The notes beneath the pieces were generated by a model. It was not told the DNA's origin. It saw only the letters and a program-made list of their open reading frames with translations, and ran no database searches. DNA of 64,000 bases from Neltuma alba (lineage: Eukaryota; Streptophyta; Magnoliopsida; Fabales; Fabaceae): the NCBI RefSeq assembly GCF_004799145.2, contig NW_021636368.1, positions 372,001 to 436,000 on the forward strand, written 5' to 3'. Each line of letters opens with the position of its first letter. Position 1 is the first letter of the stretch. Made by a program: the position numbers and the translations under genes. This document shows, piece by piece, positions 34,493-46,201 of the stretch.

Positions 34493-35755
34493 AAAGAAAA
34501 CCACAAGTGATCACTTGAGTCCAATGTCTTAATTAATGAAAACTGACTTTAATCAAAGTTAATTAACATCTCTTAAGACACAGCTAAAAACCACTTAGAT
34601 GTAGATGAACGTATGATACAAATGTCCTCTGAATGTCAATCAACAAACACAGAATACCAAGCACGCAAATTAATCACAATAATCACTAAAAATCAAAGTG
34701 AACAAAAGGATTCAAACTGAAATATTATATAGATTAATCAACATTAACATCATCCAATCCAAATACAATAGAATAGTCTAAACACCAGATTTACAATCAT
34801 AAATCAAGTTTGATACAGGTGCAGAAAGTTCCTAAATCTAGAAATATTTAACACAGCATTAAACAAGGGTTTAGACTATAGAAAAACTCCCCGATTAGAT
34901 CATTGAGCTCAAGCTTCGTTCTCTATCACCAAGAGGCTAAGGGGTTTAGCCTCTCATGCCTTCAATCCAATCACAATTGCTCTAGGAATGAACAGCCATG
35001 GTTAAAGCTAAAAATAAAGTTGGAAAAAATGGAGAAGAAGGGTGTTAGAGTGGTTTGATCAGTCCAGTAATGCAGAAAATGATGAAGAGATGAAGAAAAA
35101 TGGAAGTTTTAGGTGTAGGATCAATAGAAACTTGAGAGAAAATGATGGTGGCTCAACCTTGTACAAATCTGCAAAATGGAAGAGTGTCTTTTCGTGGTGG
35201 CTGCCCCCCTGAGGTATAGAGCTCAAAAACCTAGTCCAAAACGCATAGCTTCACTTCACGGACTCAGGTCGCGACCTCAAGAATGTAAGGTCGTGACTCA
35301 GGGGGCTCAGGTCTCGACCTGATCAGTTTCATGTTGTGGCCTGAGAAGACAGAGAGCTCTTATCTTGACTCGGGTCCAGAACACATAATTTCACTAAGAG
35401 GCATCCAGGTCGCGACCTAGCAGTCCATGTCACGACTTGGGCAGGCAGAACACTCCCAACTCTTGTGTTTTGGTCCTTGTAACATTTTGGCTCCATCCAT
35501 ACTCTATCATGGTTCTTGTGTCCTTCTCCAATTGCCTGAAAATCATAACAAAGAGCTTTGTAAAGACCAACTGATTATAGATTAAGGAATTAAAATTGAA
35601 AAGAGAAAAATGACCCTTTTTACCCCTTAAATAGCAAAATTCAATGTATGACTCAATGTAATCAAATGGATATAAATGTATGCATAATGAGGGTAAACTT
35701 ATTGCAAAACATTAGAAAATACTTGAGAAAACCATATAAAGATTGAGTTCTATAT
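34493..35755 (-). mobile_element. Athila element D, 3' LTR (part missing)
   Basis: It is homologous to LTR A from about 21390 onward and to LTR D at 41979-43591. The first 340 or so bases are missing at the junction with element C. It ends GTTCTATAT against the polypurine tract CTCCCCCAC, where LTR A ends GTTCTATCA. It contains GTCGCGAC words at 35265-35425. Confidence 0.85.
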
Positions 35756-37780
35756 CTCCCCCACACTTGAACCTTTGTATTTCTGGACATAGATTTGAAT
35801 CATTCTAAAGAAAGTACAGCTACAATTAAATAGACTATCATGTTCAAAAGTGATCTCAAGAGCTAATCGATCAATCTCTTTTAGGAATACAAAAATGATA
35901 ACATGAACAATGCCAAATAATCAGATACAAGGTTCAATTGACTCAAAATGCATGAACAACAGAGATTTGCTCATAAGGTATAAGTGTTTGAATCACTCAT
36001 CTTTCCTTATTAGGGATCTTTTCTCTTAATTATCCAAGCAGCAAACATCCTATCATAAACTTGTAATGACCCTAAAATCTCCACGACTAGTCAACATCCA
36101 TGTAAAGAATCAAGAGGACTTTTAGGGTTGTAGTGATGGAAAGGCTAAATGGAATAGAAAAAAGTGAAATTGAGTGTCAAGAATAAAAAAAATGTGAGTT
36201 AAATAATATCTATTTTTAGACAAGGAAGTTTAGATCCCAACCTTCTATCACCAAGGGAATACTTTATTAAACTTTATTTTGCTGTTATAGCTTATGTATA
36301 TATAAGGGGTATTTCTTTACTCTTCTGTTTTTTTTTTTTGCTTTCTTTTCTTTCTTTTTTTTCTTTCTTTTTCCCCTTTTCTTTATTTTTTTCTTTTTTT
36401 TTCAAACTGAAATAAAAGTAAAACTCCCAATTAAGACCGATGAAGATCAGGAAATCATAATTGTCGAGACGGATTCAACTCAATTAACATTGTTATTCAA
36501 AATACTCGAAATGGTAGACAAAATGAAGGAAGTGTAGGCTCAAAAATGGTTAAGTAATGGAAAAATGGCTGTGAGTTGTGTTTGGGTAGAAATGTGTAGA
36601 AAAGAATGCCTCCATCATATTCAAAATCATAAATGCACACATAATTTTGACCAAGAGCTAAAACAAGTTCTAGAGAATATAAACCACATGAGTAATCACT
36701 CAATATAGGAATTAAGGCTCAAGAGTATCCTTTTAACAAGGGTTTCACATCTTAATTGCTCATACAGGAAGTTTCAATCAATATACACTAGTCACAAGGC
36801 ATTAAGACACTTATCACAAAAGCAACCCATAAGAAGAGGATTAAGAAGATCAAGATAATCACTTAAGAACATACTTGAATCCTAAAAGTGGCCATAAAGT
36901 CTTCAGAAAAATCATTTTCAAAATCTAGTATGCTTAAAAGTCCAAGGATGGCACGGTTGTCAAGAAAAACTATTTGATGCAATGAGGGTATATGAAAAAG
37001 GCAAAGGTTTGCTTGAAAAAGATGCAAAGGTAGCTTAAAAAGGTTCTTCCTACACAGCAATGCCAAAAATCAAAGAGGTGCACTGCAAAAGAGTCCAGGT
37101 CATGACTTAGGTACACAGAGACACCAAGGCAGGACAGGGGGTTGAGATCACGACTGAGATCAAACAGGTCATGACTTGAAATCACAAAGAGCCCTCCTTA
37201 GCCAAAGTTACTCTTCAAGTCGCGACCTAAATAGTGAGGTCGTGACCCGAAGTCACAGAAACTACCAATGCAAAATTTTTAAAGCTTTGGCTAACATTTA
37301 ACAAGTTAAAACCCTTTCAATAAGCATCAAATGATCCAATTCATAACAATTTACCATCTCTAATCAATTTAAAGCCAAATAATGATGATGAAAGATTGGA
37401 TTTTTGAAAAAAAAATTTACCAAAAATCTGAAACAACCACTAAAATGATGCAATAAAGTGAAATGGATTTCTTCCCCATACTTAGACTTGACAATGTCCT
37501 CACTATTAAAGGAAAAGGGAAAAAGAACAACAGCCACCATAATTAAAACAAATAACACCAACCGTACATAAGCACGACAGTGCCCTCACTGCATGACTAA
37601 GCAAACAATTAAGCACAAGGAAGGACACATATAAAACAAGAACAACAAGAGGAGAAAATTATTGAATTGAAAAACTATAGCCTAAAATAAGCTAAACTAC
37701 TTTTCTTACTGGTCGACTCCCTCCCCCATACTTATCTCACTAACACATGCTATAATCAAATCAGTCAAAACAAAACAGAA
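35756..37780 (-). mobile_element. Athila D 3' non-coding internal region
   Basis: It is collinear with 22551-24380 of element A, including the polypurine tract at the start. It also has a 90-base plus-strand pyrimidine run (36315-36405, with T runs) and GTCGCGAC words at 37095-37255. No coding sequence is visible. The env-like ORF present in element A is absent here; sequence passes straight to the segment before protease. Confidence 0.65.
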
Positions 37781-38291
37781 CATGGTGAATGAGCTTGAGG
37801 TGTCATGGAGGCTGATCGCTCTCCTTGAAGAAACGAAGGTGCTCCTTTTAACTTGGAAGAACTAGCCTTTAGCATCCTTCATTACAACTTTCCTATGCTG
37901 GCATGTTGAATGAACTTTAAAAAGGTCCAATCCATTTGGCCTTTTTCTCAGCTTTTGGCGTCTGACAAGTGGACAACAAGCGCCACACCTCAACACCAGC
38001 TTTAATCTTCACAGCCTCCTTAAGAGTCAATAGGAAAGGGTCTTCATATACTAGATCAATGATCGCGTAGTGGTCAATGGAGAGAGGAGGGAAAGTGGCA
38101 GAGGGTATCTTAATTTTCTTTGTCTTTGCCTTAGAGCCTGAGAGATGTAGGCTCTTTGCTCTCTTCCTTAGAATCTACTTTCTTACTCTCCATAGAAGCA
38201 ACCATTATCTCTTGATTAGTTTTCTTAGTTAGAAGTGTAAAGACGGCAGACTTAAGAGCAACTGGAGTTGTAATTGGTCCATGCATAACAT
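37781..38291 (-). pseudogene. remnant after protease of Athila D, pol deleted
   Basis: The minus strand continues from protease with LRALNVMHGPITTPVALKSA and later IDHYAIIDLVYEDPFLL and KAKWIGPFKV...QVKRSTF. The last piece could be an integrase tail, since WxGPF is typical of it. If so, RT, RNase H and the integrase core were removed by an internal deletion. None of their motifs is found anywhere in element D. Identification is weak. Confidence 0.4.
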
Positions 38292-39000
38292 TCAGGGCAC
38301 GTAGCTCCCCAACAAGGTTGAAGCGCTTCTTCTTCTTAGAAGTCTTTGCAGCTCTACTACTACCTGCATTAACATAAAAAACAAAGCCTTTCTCGGCTCA
38401 AAGGGTTTAGTAGAAGACTTTCCAAGCGTACTATTAGTGATAGTAGAACCAGATAGAGTAGAAAAGGTGTAATCTAACTGATGAACAGTAGAACAGTCCA
38501 CGTCACTACCATTAGAAAGGAAGGGGGAAGCAGAGTCAGGAGTAAGGGATGAAACATGCATTTTATTATCATTATGAAGCTCATCAATGAACAACCCCTT
38601 AACAAAATTAACATCACACATCAAGTAATCTTCATGTGGTTGTTTCATTTGTTCATACATATTGAAATAAGAAAATTTATCCCTAACAAACATAGCGATA
38701 GACCTTTTTTGCATGTCAATGTTAGTATTAGCAGTTCTTAAAAAGGGTCTGCCCAAAATTAAGGTCCCATCCCCACCTTGTTCATTAGGCATATCCAAGA
38801 CATAAAAATCAGCAGGGATAACTGAGTCTTTGACTTTCACTAGGATATCCTCTAAGAAGCCATGTGGGTCCCTCATAGTCCTATCAGCTAACTAGAGCAT
38901 CATGGTAGGAGGTTTAAGACTTTTGATTTGTAAGGACTCATACATTGACCAAGGCATAACATTAATGGCAGCACCTAAATCAAGTAAAGACTTAGGAATA
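38292..39000 (-). pseudogene. Athila D aspartic protease
   Basis: The minus strand shows SLLDLGAAINVMPWSMYESL (about 38995-38935), with the protease catalytic pattern D-L-G-A intact. GFLEDILVKVKDSVIPADFY and DGTLILGRPFLRTANTNIDM follow (38876-38700). The ILGRPFL strand is characteristic of retrotransposon proteases. An open frame of 194 codons runs from 38876 to 38292. The two pieces are separated by a frame change or stop near 38880. In the intact element the protein would cut the Gag-Pol polyprotein. Confidence 0.85.
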
Positions 39001-41193
39001 GTTGTCCTACCTACAATACAAGTTATAGTAAAGGAACTAGGGTCATGACATTTGATTAGGAGTTATGGTTTAAACAAAGCAGACATACTAGAGGGCAACT
39101 GGACTCATTCATTAGGTTTAAACTTCCTCATATGTGTGCACAACTCTTTTAAAACTTTGGCATACTTAGGGATCTTTTTAATCAGTTCAACCAAAGGTAT
39201 ATTTACTTCAGCTTTTCTAAAATTTTCAAGCAATTCATTATCTTGTTTTTCATTAGCAATTTTCATACCTTGCAAGTAAGATTGAGGAAAAGGGAGTTCA
39301 TTGAGATTTACCTTCTTATCCTCATTGCTCAAGGCTCCATGAGTGCTTTTTCCTACTTTTTTTTCCTCTGTGTGCCCTTACATTTCGACCCTCCCATAGG
39401 GTTCTCCTCTTCTTGTGCATCTTTACTTTCTTGGGATCTCTTTCTCCTAAGAAGTTCCTCCTCCTTGGAACTTTCATATTTGCCTACCTTTATAGAGGTG
39501 AGTGAAGAACTCTCTATTTCTTGCTCAAATGCATCTCTGTCTATTCTTTCATCCTCAAAGTGGACCTTTCTACTACTTCTTAAGAATATTGCATTAAGGG
39601 CTTTGGGATTGATCACTATGGTAGAAAGAATGCTACCCCCACTGTTAGCTTGCATATCATTGACCGTATTGGACAGTTGGGTCAAATGACTAGTGATGTT
39701 GGCATTCTTCAAGGTAAACTCCTCTAATTTCTTATGAACATCTGAGTTATCTTTCTGCATCCCTTGCAATATGGTAGTTATGGAGACAAACTTGTTATCA
39801 CTTTCCTTCATTTACCCCTCTATGTTTGTCATCTGAGCAGCCATGATCTTCAAGAGTTGTGAAGTGTCATCTCCTCTTGGCAGTGGTTGAGATACCATAG
39901 TCTGTTGTGGAGTTGTCACTACTGCTCTTAAAGGATCTTGAAATGTGCTTGAGGAAGCCCTAAGATTATGGAACTGATTGCCTTGGAACTAGTTTGGTCT
40001 ATTTGCTCCCCCACGCCATTTGAAGTTTGGATGATCTCTCTAACCGGGGTTTTAGGTGTTTGAGTAAGGGTCCTTTTTCTGATATTACCCCTTTCTTCCA
40101 TGGTACATGGCATTCACTTCTTCAACTGGCCCAGGGAAATTTGAGCTAGTATGCATCGGTGAATGATAAACTTCACTACTTGTAGCTACTATGGCAAAAG
40201 AGTCAGTTTTGTTGGAGCGAAGGCTTTCAACCATATTTGCAAGTTTAGACATATCTTGGGCTAGCCTTACCAAGAGGGGGTCTCTTTTAGATTTGGGGTC
40301 TCTTGAATCCCTTGAGCTCACATATTCTCTATTAAGAGCAAAGGTCCTTATTAACTGCCATGCAACCCTTGGTTCCATATTTTCCACAGACCCATTTGCA
40401 GCGGCGTCCAAAAATTGTGCATCATATGTTAACAACCCATTGTAGAAATATTATACCAAGTGCTCCTCAAGAATCTAATTGTTAGGGCAGCAGGTAAGCA
40501 TCTCTTAAAATATGCTCCAAAATTCAAAGAATGTCTCGAATGGCTTTTGCTTAGCTGCTGAAATTTCCTTGCGGGTAGCTGAAATATTTGCAGAGGGAAA
40601 GTATTTATCCAAGAATGCTCTCTTCAAACTAGTCCATGACTCACAGGCATTGTGTGTGTAGAGTGGTAGGTTTATGTACTATTCTTTAGCTTTACCCTCC
40701 AAAGATAAGTGAAAAACCTTCCACATAACATCATCAATACTGGCTCCTACTGGCTTCATGAACAAGCATTACATATAAAGAGTCTAAAGGTGCAAGTATA
40801 GGTTTTCTCCTACAAGACCATAGAACTTAGGCAATGAGTAAATCAATTGACCTTTAATTTCAAAATCTGTATTGAAAGTAGGAAAAGCACTAGGCATAGG
40901 TTCAAAGTTCCTATCAGATTAAGTTAGTTTTTAATGGTTCTACCCCTAAGTTGTTCATTAATCCTATTCTGGCCATTATTTTCTCCTTGGCCCTCATTAC
41001 CACCATTATTAGGTCTATTATGGTTACCATTCCTATTCCCACCGTTTGGACCATGAGGAGGTACTTCAGCCATAATTTCTTCTTCTACTTCCTCACTCTT
41101 ACTAGATGAATAGGATAGGCCTCGTAAAATAAGCAGGCTATGAGATCTTATATGTCTACCTCTCCCACCTCTACGCGCTCTAGGCATGCACAA
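39001..41193 (-). pseudogene. Athila D gag, several frames
   Basis: The likely start is at 41193 (MCMPRARRGGRGRH), followed by a Glu stretch and an Asn/Gly-rich segment (GGNRNGNHNRPNNGG). The capsid-like part at 40435-40085 shows GLLTYDAQFLDAAANGSVEN, as in Athila gag. Next comes NPYSNTYNPGWR-like sequence near 40060 and HPNFKWRG, a familiar Athila gag segment. Helical sequence (39811-39353) and LNELPFPQSYL (39300) lead towards protease. The pieces lie in at least three frames, so the gene is broken by indels. Confidence 0.8.
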
Positions 41194-41964
41194 GTACTCA
41201 AGAATTCAAGCACAGATATAGTTCAAGAAAGAGGTAGGGTCAAAACCGTGTATTTACCAAGTCTGTAGTTCAAAATTAAGGTAAACTCAATGATTTCAAA
41301 TAATGCTCAATGAGTTTGAGGTGTGTGAAGTGCTATACACTCTCAAAGTATATGCAGAAAACAAAGTTATGCAAACAGAGTAAGTCTAGACACTCAGGAA
41401 AATTTTCAGTGGAAACCTAGATCAGGTCGTGACTTGGGTAATCTAGGTCGCAACTTCAATGAACAGAAAGCAACCTTGAAAGAAGAGGGAGTTGAGGTCG
41501 TGACTTGAAAATTCTAGGTCACGACTTAAACAGACCAAGAGCAACATTGGAAAACAGAAGGCTAAGGTCGTGACAAGCCACAAGTTAGGTCGCGACTCAA
41601 TCACTTAGGTTGCAACTCTAAATATATGAGGTTACGATGCAAAGTCACAGAGAGCTATTTTTGCAAAATCTTTGGAAAAAAATCACTAAGTACTTCGACT
41701 AGATGCTGAACAACTATGCATAGAGTTCAAAATTTGAAGCAATTAGCTAAAACACTTAGGATCAAGCTAGAATAAAATGCAACATGCTATGTAACAATGC
41801 AAATGCAAATGTGTAGAAAAATAAGATATTTAGTTCTATTTCTCAAAATTTTTGATGCTATGAAATGCAAAATTTAAGTTCAAAAACTAAAACTCTATGA
41901 GAATCGACCCAAATCACAATAGTGAAGCAAACCAATTACTAGGGAACCAATTCAATGGTTCCCT
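41194..41964 (-). mobile_element. Athila D leader with GTCGCGAC cluster
   Basis: This is the untranslated leader between the primer-binding site and gag. A dense group of GGTCGTGAC / GGTCGCGAC words, alternating with AGAGAGC or GAAAGC, fills 41405-41660. The leader position shows that the motif is not confined to the LTR or the 3' region of this family. Confidence 0.7.
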
Positions 41965-41977
41965 GGCAATGGCGCCA
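41965..41977 (-). promoter_or_regulatory. primer-binding site, tRNA-Asp type
   Basis: The minus strand reads TGGCGCCATTGCC, one change from TGGCGCCGTTGCC, the primer-binding site typical of Athila/Tat elements. It stands one base inside the LTR end and proves that 41979-43591 is the 5' LTR. Confidence 0.88.
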
Positions 41978-41978
41978 T

Positions 41979-43591
41979 TGATCGATGACCAGACTGTCGC
42001 CTTCTAGATAGTCAAGAAAGTGAGTTGCACCAGATAAAATGCAGTATAGGATGCTACCAATCATTCTTCTCAAGGAGCTTGTTATTGGAAATCCTAGTCT
42101 AAATTAGTTTTCAAAAATATTGTAAATTTGAGTGAGTAAAAAAGGGGTTTTAGTTGTTTTAAAGGTAGTGCAACAAATGTAAAATGCATAAAGTTAACTA
42201 TTTTTGGTATTTTCAATGAATGAAGAAATGTTTTGGATTAAAAGGGAATTATGCTTAAACAGTCTCTTAATGATGAAAACTCTGCTATCATTGCTCCTTA
42301 GAATGATTGGAAGTTTTAGAAAACCTCTAATTATGAAGAAAACCCCAAGTAATCACTTGGGTCCAATGTCTTAATTAATAAAAACTCACTTTAATCAAAG
42401 TTAATTAACATCTCTTAAGACACTACTGAAAACCACTTAGAGTGTAGACGAACAGATGATGCAAATATCCTCTAAATGTCAATAAACAAACACAGAAAAC
42501 CAAGCAGTCACAATAATCACTGAAAATGAAACTGAACACAAGGATTCAAACTGAAATATTATATAGATTAATCAACATTAACATCATCCAATCCAAATAC
42601 AATAGAATAGTCTAAACACCAGATTTACAATCATAAATCAAGTTTGATACAGGTGCAGAAAGTTCCTAAATCTAGAAATATTCAACACAGTATTAAACAA
42701 GGGTTTAGACTATAGAAAAACTCCCCGATTAGATCATTGAGCTCAAGCTTCGTTCTCCATCACCAAGAGGCTAAGGGGTTTAGCCTCTCATGCCTTCAAA
42801 CCAATCGCAATTGCTCCAGGAATGAGCAGCTATGGTTAAAGCTAAAATTGAAGTTAGAAAAAATAGAGAAGAAGGGTGTTAGAGTGGTTTGATCAGTCCA
42901 GTAATGCAAAAAATGATGAAGAGATGAAGAAAAATGAAAGTTTTGGGTGTAAGATCAATGGAGACTGAGAGGAAATGATGGTGGCTTAACCTTATGCAAA
43001 TCTGGAGAATAGAAGAGTGTCTTTTTGTGGTAGCTGTCCCCCTTAGGTATAAAAGCTCAAAAACCTAGTCTGAAACACGCAGCTCCACTTAATACACTCA
43101 GGTCGCCACCTCAGGAATGTAAGGTTGCGACTCAGGAAGGTTAGGTCGCGACCTGATAAGTTCCATGTTGCAATCCTAGAAGATAGAGAGCTCTCATCTT
43201 GGCTTGGGTCCAAAACAGGTAATTTCACTAAGAGGCATCTAGGTCGTGACCTCAGGAGTTCATGTGACGACTTGGGGAGGCAGAATACTCCTAACTCTTG
43301 TGTTTTGGTCATTGCAATGTGTTGGCTCCATCTATGCTCCATCATGGTTCTTGGGTCCTTCTCCAATTGCCTGAAAATCACAACAAAGAGCTTTGTAAAG
43401 ACCAACTAATTACAGATCAAGGCAATTAAAATTAAGAAGAGAAAAATAACTCTTTTTACCCCTTAAATAGCAAAATGCAATGCGTGACTTAATGTAATCA
43501 AATAGACATAAATGCACGCATAATGAGGGTAAAATTATTGCAAAAAATTAGAAAATACTTGAGAAAACCATATAAAGATTGGGTTCTCTCA
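41979..43591 (-). mobile_element. Athila element D, 5' LTR
   Basis: The LTR is 1613 bp and complete, starting TGAGAGAACCC on the minus strand and ending ATCGATCA next to the primer-binding site. It is homologous to LTR A and to 34493-35755. GTCGCGAC words lie at 43095-43275. The right neighbour is the middle of gypsy LTR G, so element D probably inserted into that LTR. The left part of LTR G is not seen. Confidence 0.88.
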
Positions 43592-44360
43592 CCAACCAAA
43601 CCATATCAATAATCAATAACAAAACTCAAGTAACCTTTAATTCCTTAAACTTTGATTTTTGGAGCTTTATTTCTTTAAACCCTAAAAATTCTTTCTTGGT
43701 TCATTCCTATATGATTTTTCATGTAGAATCCAAATATGGGCTTAAATTCAAGAAAAGAAATTTCCTTCCTTAAGAACCAAGATTGACTGAAACAATAGGG
43801 TTTAGGTTCTAAAAATTTCAACTTTGATTCTAATGCTTCCAACCCTTGTTCTTTAGGTTTATCCTACTCTCTTTTCCATTTTGAACACAATGGAAGCATC
43901 AAAACATTGAAAAAATCATCCTATGTTCCAGTTTTGAAAGTAGCCGAACCATACCTCTTGGAGTTCAATCATGAAAAACTTTTCAAAACAGTACCAACCT
44001 ACTTGAAACCACCTTGAATCATAGTGTTCTAGTTATGTTTAACTTTAAAACTTCCCTTACCTAAAATTAACCAATTCTGCCAACACCATTAAGAGGCAAG
44101 AATGGAATTTTTCAACCATTAGTGGATCAAAGTAGCTTGTGTATCCTTAATCATTCTTCAAGAACTCCTCTTGCTCACTTCCTCTTCTCCTTGGCCGAAC
44201 CTTTAGTCTTAAAAAGGGGGAGGATGAGCTTCATTTAATACCAAACAAACATCTCAACCACCCTCATTAATACTAAAAATATCCCAACTACCATCCTTTA
44301 ATGCTATGCCATATATCACTTGCTTATCCCTCCTTGTAACTTCTCTCTTCAATAACTTAA

Positions 44361-45392
44361 GGGTTGAGGTGCACCCAGCACCCTGAACGATTTTTCCAGG
44401 TGTGTCTAGTGTCTTAAAGTAACTTTTGGTGCATCTAGTGTCCCAAACTAATTAAAACAGTACATCCATATCCCAGGCTAACAGAAAAGTCTCGTTTGAC
44501 CGTTACCTTGTTGAATCAGCTAAAGGTTGACCAAAAAATCCTATATGGCAGACATGCAGGCGTATGATGTGTATTATTTTGACTAAAAATTTAATTTATT
44601 TCCTTCTACCAGTTTTTAAACTTAAAAAAAAGAGAAAGACTACCGATCTATCCTCTTAAATCTTGGTACATGTACCACCCATTCAATCCTATCCTCGTCT
44701 TTAACATTTTATCCCGTATCTTCCACCACTCTGATTTGAAACCACAACCACCGTCACGGCACACTTCTATCTTCATCTCTGTCAACTCCTTATTCAGCTT
44801 GCATTTGGTTTCCTCCTCCTAGAACACAGTAAACTTCTCCTTGGTCACTCTATCGAAATTACTGTCGCCTTCCGAGAATACACCCGTGGCTACCGGGCTC
44901 ATCTCGAGAGCTTTAGTCAAAATAATACACATCAGACTCCTACGTGTCTTCCATGTAGGATTTTTCAGTAAGCCTTTAGCTAAATTAGCAAGGTAACGGT
45001 CAAACGAGACTTTTCTATTAGCTTGGGATGTGCACGTACTGTTTTAATTAGTTTAGGATACTGGATGGACCAAAAATTACTTTAGGACACTGGGCACACT
45101 TGAGAAAATAGTTCAGAGTGCTAGGCGCACCTTAACCTATCAAAGTAATACACATCAGATGCCTACGTGTCTGCCATGTAGGATTTTTCGACCAATCTTC
45201 AACTGAGTTAGTAAGTTAACGGTCAAACTTAACTTTTTTATTAGTCTGGGATATGGATGCATCATTTTAATTAGTTTGGGACACGGGATGCACTGTTTTA
45301 ATTAGTTTGGGACACTGGATGCATCGAAAATTACTTTAAGACACTGGATGTACTTGGAAAAATAGTTCAAGGTGCTGAGCGCACCTTAACCC
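44361..45392. mobile_element. Mutator-like element with long terminal inverted repeats
   Basis: It is 1032 bp, flanked by the exact 9-bp duplication ATAACTTAA (44352-44360 and 45393-45401), the Mutator-superfamily hallmark. The left end GGGTTGAGGTGCACCCAGC is inverted at the right as GGGTTAAGGTGCGCTCAGC. Terminal repeats are about 225 bp. A second, inner copy of the right repeat ends near 45131, giving three copies in all. The central 44640-44915 is richer in GC than its surroundings and holds a reading frame. No transposase is present, so it is non-autonomous. Confidence 0.92.
44648..44902 (-). pseudogene. unrecognised reading frame inside the MULE
   Basis: One minus-strand frame runs 85 codons from an ATG (MSPVATGVFSEGDSNFDRV) with a single TAG at codon 28. 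It goes on through ETKCKLNKELTEMKIEVCRD and CGFKSEWWKIRDKML to a stop. The GC content, balanced residue use and near-absence of stops suggest a captured gene fragment, as in Pack-MULEs. I do not recognise the protein. Confidence 0.4.
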
Positions 45393-46201
45393 ATAACTTA
45401 ATTCAAATGAAATTAATTTTCAAAAGTCAAACTCTTCTCCACTTAAGGCTTGACACTTGAAAAGTTTAATTAATATCTATTAAGGGCTTGACAATTGGCA
45501 ACTTGTGGGATAAGTAAAGTGCAAGACTCTAATCTTCACTTTATCGATGCACTTTTACTCCGGGTTTGATTTCTTTTCTGTAATTATAGTACTCTGGCCT
45601 CTGTAATTATTACCTGTTAGATCCATAATTTATTCTTCTCATTTTTCTCTTCCCAAAAGCCCTCTTTAGCTCAAACTCAATTTTTCATTAATTAAATAAA
45701 AAGGAAAATTTTCCCTTCTCATTATTGATTTTTCCACTTGTCCCAATAATTAGGAAAAATCTTAGATATCTGAGGGTCTCCTTTTAATGCCATAATCTCT
45801 TATAATTCCTTAGAACATCATAAGAATTTTCTTGGGATTTTATTCCCCTTCCAAATATTTATTTAGAATTTTCTACATAAAAGGCCTCAATTTAGCCTAA
45901 ATCACCCTTAAATTCCTTTATAACTTTTCCAAGGGCAATTTGGTCATAAAACCAATTATATAACCTCATATAATTCTCAAGGAATATTATCCTTATTTTT
46001 CCTTAATTTCCTGAGACTTGGAAAATTTTTTTCATAATTATCTTTGACCAATTTTTCTTAATTAGTCAAATTCTCATAATTAATTTGGAAAATCATAATA
46101 ATTATTTTCCATCATAAATCTTCTATTTCTCCTTATCATTTTTGGCTCTTGAATATTTAGGAATATCCTTATTTCTAATTATCATGTTACTGGATGTGAC
46201 A

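Larger units (their letters stand above)
43592..46201 (-). mobile_element. gypsy LTR G, truncated, carrying a MULE
   Basis: It is homologous to the Tekay-like LTR from about 4972 to its end at 6582 (same order, same TACTGGATGTGACA ending at 46201). The first 970 or so bases are missing at the junction with Athila D. A Mutator-like element sits at 44361-45392. The next bases (46202 on) look like a trimmed piece of integrase-coding sequence rather than a polypurine tract, so the internal domain was deleted right up to the LTR. Confidence 0.8.

Noticed and set aside
39243..39689. A 148-codon plus-strand frame rich in Leu, Phe and Ser.
   Set aside because: It is the reverse complement of Athila gag helices (39353-39811 minus).
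21047..43591. A single giant Athila element running from LTR A to LTR D.
   Set aside because: There are three Athila LTR copies, and the internal part between 34493 and 41978 has its own 3' region and polypurine tract. The outer flanks (Copia RT on the left, gypsy LTR G on the right) do not share a duplication.
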